Shown: piece after piece, positions 59,819-64,000 of the stretch
Layout of the letters: each line of letters opens with the position of its first letter
Numbering within the stretch: the stretch's first letter is position 1
Origin: Panulirus ornatus
Taxonomy: Eukaryota > Arthropoda > Malacostraca > Decapoda > Palinuridae
Direction of reading: 5' to 3'
NCBI RefSeq assembly: GCF_036320965.1
Contig: NC_092225.1
Coordinates: 56,978,424 to 57,042,423, forward strand
DNA length: 64,000 nucleotides
The notes under the pieces: generated by a model
Seen by the model: only the letters and a program-made list of their open reading frames with translations
Told to the model about the DNA's origin: nothing
Database searches by the model: none
Translations under genes and position numbers: made by a program

Positions 59819-60029
59819 ATTCGTGCTTGGGAAACAGTGTGTGTGTAAAGCCCGTGTCTCAGGATGTGAGTGAGAAAGCAAGAGTGTACGAGTAAGAGCA
59901 TGAAACCACGTCCATGAGAGAGTGTGAGAGGTCCGAGAGGAAAGTATGAAAAGAAGAATGAGGGGCCCGTTCATCAGGGAGATTCATGAGGCAAAGTAAC
60001 CAAAATAGTGTGTGAGGTCCCATGCCAGT
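59474..60029. other. Unassigned sequence with (GA)n at 59772-59814
   Basis: Apart from a 43-bp GA tract nothing is recognised. Confidence 0.5.
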
Positions 60030-60205
60030 AGCGGAATATGAGACCTGTACACAAAGGAAGAATATGAGGCACTGTATCTGAGGTAGAATATGAGGATCTG
60101 TATCTCAGGTAGAATACGAGGCCCTGTATCTCACGTAGACTATGAAGCCCTGTATGTGACGTAGAATATGAGGACCTGCACCTGAGGTAGAATGTGATGC
60201 CTCTT
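60030..60205. repeat. Degenerate 26-bp minisatellite, about 6.5 copies
   Basis: GTAGAATATGAGGACCTG followed by (C/T)A(C/T)CTGAG or TATCTCAG recurs at about 26 bp with substitutions. Confidence 0.8.
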
Positions 60206-60429
60206 AACAGAGTATGACCATTTACACTTGGGGAAGATTATAATGGTCCGTATTTGAGACGATCCAGACGCAGGTCTTGGGTCAGTACAAAGCTGCTCCA
60301 GGTGACTGTGGTCAATGACACTCCAGTCTCTGGTCTTTTGGCCATGAGAGAGTCACCCCAGGTCAGCAGGACACACACCACAGACCACACGATGGTCTTA
60401 CCTCACCCCAGGTCAGCAGGACACACCAC

Positions 60430-60436
<7 letters not shown>

Positions 60437-60497
<61 letters not shown>
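60437..60497. repeat. (AT)n before an antisense LINE end
   Basis: A pure AT tract of about 61 bp. Confidence 0.97.
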
Positions 60498-60500
<3 letters not shown>

Positions 60501-60529
60501 CATTATTATTATAATCATATATCATATAT

Positions 60530-60790
60530 TATGCTCTGTCGCCGTCTCCCGCGTTAGCGAGGTAGCGCAAGGAAACAGACGAAAGAATGGCCCAACCCAC
60601 CCACATACACATGTATATACATACACGTCCACACACAGCACATATACATACCTATACATCTCAACGTATACATATATATACACACACAGACATATACATA
60701 TATACACATGTACATAATTCATACTGTCTGCCCTTATTCATTCCCGTCGCCACACCGCCACACATGAAATGACAACCCCCTCCCCCCGCA
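60530..60790 (-). mobile_element. LINE 3'UTR fragment (severely 5'-truncated)
   Basis: The long-form 3'UTR only, from about 260 bp before the end to GCGACAGAGCATA, antisense, with its tail facing (AT)n. Confidence 0.88.
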
Positions 60791-62155
60791 TGACACGTGT
60801 ATGTCCTTAAGAGGTCTCGTCAAGTCACTTGGCAGTGACGTGACATACTGAAGTTTGGGAGTTTTCGTGACATTCTAAGGCTGGCAGAACCTGTTGGTGA
60901 TGGTGATGGTGGCGGTGGTGATGGTGGTGGAGAAGACGAGAGAATTGGACTGTGTGTGTGGAGTTGAGGAGGAGGTTGGAAAAGAAAATCCTATCTAAAG
61001 GTGTGATGGGAGACGGGTTGATGATATCTAAAGCAAGCTCAAAGAACGTGTACCAACAGATACCTTCGTGCACGAATACGAATGCAGATATTCGTGTCGA
61101 TGGTAATTTGCCTATCCAGTTGTCTGTAAGTACCATTCAAAACAAAGTACAAAGTACCACCCAAAGTATCTAGTTTACCTGATCGCGTCGGCAGACTGGA
61201 CCACCAGTAGCCTATACACATTTGAAGTCTAAATGTTAACTGGAAATAAAGGGATTCAGTAAATTTACAACTGAATTCGTTAAATGATGCAAACAATTCC
61301 ACCGTGAGTGGGCCACGGGAATTATTGAGACCATTACAATTTCGTGGAAATGACTACAGTCATTTGCAATTCGTTGCATAATCACAAAATGTAATGAAAT
61401 TTAGTTTGTAACTATGGATTTCCAATATCTCTCGCATAAAAGTGGGGACAAGAAATTTTTACGAGTAAAATTTTCGTTCTCCCTATAAAATATGGCACAG
61501 ACACCATCAACTGTGCAGCATCATGTATAAAAGACCTTAGAGTTTGATGAACCTCCAGCAAAGGGAAATACATCAACTGTACACAGATGGTGCAACTTTG
61601 GCCCGACTTCCGTAATCGTGAAAGGACTTGGTGTATTCCCCAGAGACGATGCACCACGGTGTATAAATGGCTCTTTGGTGAAGACTTACCAACTTTGTAT
61701 CTCATGTGAACGAACTACCGAGTGTCGTCTGTACCATCTCTGGTACATACACCTGATACAAAAGATGCAATGAGAATAGGAAGATAGCAAATGATATTGG
61801 CAAAACAGACTCCATCCTTTGTCCCATCGCTGGGTTGGTTTGGCGATATAACGTACTTCATTTACCTAGAATAAGGTTCGCCATCATAATATAATGTGAT
61901 TTGATACGCACGTTTCACCCATCCTTGATGGGGACATAGTGTACTCGTGTCACATTTCGGTCATCAGACATACAGACAGACACATGCGTCGGGCCCACAG
62001 GGGTAAGAAACCCTTCCCTCCAAGTAGTTCAGTATCCAGAAGTAGTGACAGTATAAGGGACCAAGGCAAGAATGCTTATCCTCCTCCAATGATAAGGAGG
62101 GAGTATCTGAGTGTTCGTGACGTAATCAGGATGAAGGAGACTGACTATATGTCTA

Positions 62156-62157
<2 letters not shown>
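60791..62157. other. Unassigned unique sequence
   Basis: A short GGT/GAT-rich stretch lies at 60896-60932. Frames at 61302-61039 and 61705-61412 (minus) have no recognised domain. Confidence 0.4.

Positions 62158-62222
<65 letters not shown>
62158..62222. repeat. (GA)n at the 5' edge of a LINE fragment
   Basis: A pure GA tract of about 65 bp. Confidence 0.98.
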
Positions 62223-62226
<4 letters not shown>

Positions 62227-62465
62227 GCCTGGGATAGAAAATAAAAAGAAATTGGATGGATGTGGTATACTGGGGGCGACGTACTGTAAATGGTCTAAAC
62301 CAGGACATATGAGGTGATCAGGGGAAACTACGGAAGCTCTCTGGGTTATGACTACGTTAAAGGGGGGAGCTGCGGTTTCCGTGCACTGTACATGACCATC
62401 AGAGTGTGGGTGTGAGCAAACGAGTGCCATTTCTGGTCTGATCCTTGCGCTGCCTCTATGACGAA
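62223..62465 (+). mobile_element. Old LINE fragment (ORF2 end and 3'UTR)
   Basis: GGATGTGGTATACTGGGGGC (the VVYWGR codons), ACCAGGACATATGAGGTG and CTGCGGTTTCCGTGCA match the ORF2 end and early 3'UTR with heavy divergence, ending near CCTTGCGCTGCCTC. Confidence 0.8.
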
Positions 62466-62884
62466 GATGATCAGGAATACATCTCTTTTGATTCTGTAAT
62501 GATCATCATTGGAAATAAGGTCTTGTGATTTGAGTACGACTGATTCTTAGCATTATCTGTCGGAAACATATCGTGAGATAAATATTATCCTGTGATGATA
62601 TTCGAACCATCTTTACCAACACCGCAGAATAGTCGGGGAATATCCTGCATCACAGAACAGTCAGGAAATATTCTGACTTCCCAGAAATATTGTGAAAAAA
62701 ATATTTACAGCCAGTGTTGCCGATCTTCAACTGACGGTTCCAATTTTTGCCACCACTCCCGCTGCCTCTCACCCTTTATTGGGTTCGGCTTATTTTTTCC
62801 TTTCCTTCTTCGTTTCGTGAGAAAACACCAACACTCACTCTCAACAGTAAACACAAACTAAACTTTTTTCCCCCGGAGAGGCTT
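62466..62884. other. Unassigned sequence
   Basis: Nothing recognised. Confidence 0.4.
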
Positions 62885-62975
62885 GGGGGAGTGGCCCAGT
62901 GGTTAGGGTGGAGTGGCTTTGATGTCCATTGGCCTGGAACAAGGATGTACGTGGTTCCAGCATCCCTCACGGTTA
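62885..62975 (+). ncRNA. tRNA-like Pol III promoter (probable SINE head)
   Basis: TGGCCCAGTGG (62892-62902) is a perfect A box (TRGYNNARNGG). GGTTCCAGCATCC (62953-62965) is an imperfect B box about 50 bases later, as in tRNAs with a long variable arm or in tRNA-derived SINEs. No complete cloverleaf is apparent, so a SINE head is more likely than a functional tRNA. Confidence 0.45.
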
Positions 62976-63146
62976 GTCGAAGGAGAAATTATCATCCAAC
63001 TCTAGCGGAGAAGATCGATCATGGGGCGAGACGAGATAGACATGTGTCTACTTCTGGAGACTCTTTATCTAATCTCCACTCTCTCTCCTGCTCAGGGACA
63101 TCTGGGCTCCGTAAGAGTGATACAATGGAACAGGATAATAGCAGAG

Positions 63147-63148
<2 letters not shown>

Positions 63149-63220
<72 letters not shown>
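63149..63220. repeat. (AT)n at the 5' edge of a LINE copy
   Basis: A pure AT tract of about 72 bp; LINE codons start immediately after it. Confidence 0.97.
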
Positions 63221-63222
<2 letters not shown>

Positions 63223-64000
63223 TTGTTTAATTTGTTTATGGATGGGGTTGTTAGGGAGGTGAATGCAAGAGTTTTGGAAAGAGGGGCAAGTATGAAGTCT
63301 GTTGTGGATGATAGAGCTTGGGAAGTGAGTCAGTTGTTCGCTGATGATACAGCGCTGGTGGCTGATTCATGTGAGAAACTGCAGAAGCTGGTGACTGAGT
63401 TTGGTAAAGTGTGTGAAAGAAGAAAGTTAAGAGTAAATCTGAATAAGAGCAAGGTTATTAGGTACAGTAGGGTTGAGGGTCAAGTCAATTGGGAGGTTAG
63501 TTTGAATGGAGAAAAACTGGAGGAAGTAAAGTGTTTTAGATATCTGGGAGTGGATCTGGCAGCGGATGGAACAATGGAAGCGGAAGTGAATCATAGGGTG
63601 GGGGTGGGGACGAAAATCCTGGGAGCCTTGAAGAATGTGTGGAAGTCGAGAACATTATCTCGGAAAGCAAAAATGGGTATGTTTGAAGGAACAGTGGCTC
63701 CAACAATGTTGTATGGTTGCGAGGCGTGGGCTATGGATAGAGTTGTGCGCAGGAGGATGGATGTGCTGGAAATGAGATGTTTGAGGACAATGTGTGGTGT
63801 GAGGTGGTTTGATCGAGTAAGTAATGTAAGGGTAAGAGAGATGTGTGGAAATAAAAAGAGCGTGGTTGTGAGAGCACAAGAGGGTGTTTTGCGATGGTTT
63901 TGGCACATGGAGAGAATGAGTGAGGAAAGATTGACCAAGAGGAGATATGTGTCGGAGGTGGAGGGAACGAGGAGAAGTGGGAGACCAAATTGGAGGTGGA
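63221..64000 (+). mobile_element. LINE copy, 5'-truncated, frame open to the window edge
   Basis: Read by hand, one frame is open from about 63221 to the end: [40 protein letters not shown] (catalytic FADD), [60 protein letters not shown] and [20 protein letters not shown], then RPNWRW at the edge. No stop or frameshift is seen in about 259 codons. It extends further 5' than the other sense copies flanked by AT. The 3' end lies outside the window. Confidence 0.92.

Overview
This window reads as nuclear intergenic DNA from an arthropod, most likely a decapod crustacean. The reasons are the extreme density of microsatellites ((AT)n, (GT)n, (GA)n tracts every 1-2 kb), many unrelated minisatellite arrays, 5'-truncated non-LTR retrotransposon copies whose tails run into microsatellites, and a dispersed repeat near 53.5 kb that resembles one I recall from shrimp and crab DNA. 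No bacterial-style operon, rRNA gene, canonical tRNA gene or CRISPR array is visible. Most of the long open frames are by-products of tandem repeats whose unit length is divisible by three, or of repeats lacking stop codons.

Layout. 0-9.5 kb is a block of tandem arrays with units of 26, 21, 23, 24, 32 and about 42 bp. The 23-bp array (about 72 copies) seems to have grown from the end of a dispersed repeat that recurs alone at 19.45 kb. 9.6-24 kb is a nest of copies of one LINE family, with reverse transcriptase and the C-terminal domain typical of RTE-like elements. It includes a 5'-inverted copy that looks twin-primed (9.67-12.0 kb), a head-to-head pair joined at a 13-bp inverted repeat (15.33 kb), copies split or bordered by (AT)n, and insertions of a roughly 245-bp SINE-like element whose 3' end resembles the LINE 3' end. 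24.2-25.1 kb is a 25-bp array with higher-order structure. 25-34 kb is mostly unrecognised unique DNA with short repeats. 34.7-36 kb holds more LINE and SINE debris. At 37.15-37.83 kb on the minus strand two candidate exons have good splice sites and matching phases; this is the best sign of an ordinary spliced gene here. 39-46 kb has 19-bp and 36-bp arrays, a tRNA-headed SINE inserted into an old 40-bp array, and a heavily decayed 21-bp array. 49.6-50.9 kb is an 18-bp array that keeps a 462-codon frame with a signal-peptide-like start. 54-57 kb has 21-, 17- and 32-bp arrays. 57.8-58.9 kb is a broken CR1/Jockey-type reverse transcriptase abutting a SINE tail. 59-64 kb has an AT-flanked SINE, LINE 3' ends, a tRNA-like Pol III promoter, and a LINE copy with an undamaged frame running off the right end.

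How it fits together. The LINE, the SINE that shares its 3' end, and the (AT)n tracts are spatially linked: almost every copy begins or ends in a microsatellite. This implies either insertion into AT-rich simple repeats or birth of microsatellites from element tails and breakpoints. The minisatellites range from homogeneous arrays to nearly unrecognisable ones. I find no undescribed gene system I can defend. The strongest novelties are structural: the retroelement-microsatellite junctions, the inverted LINE structures, and the satellite seeded by a dispersed repeat. All calls rest on reading the sequence; no database search was possible.
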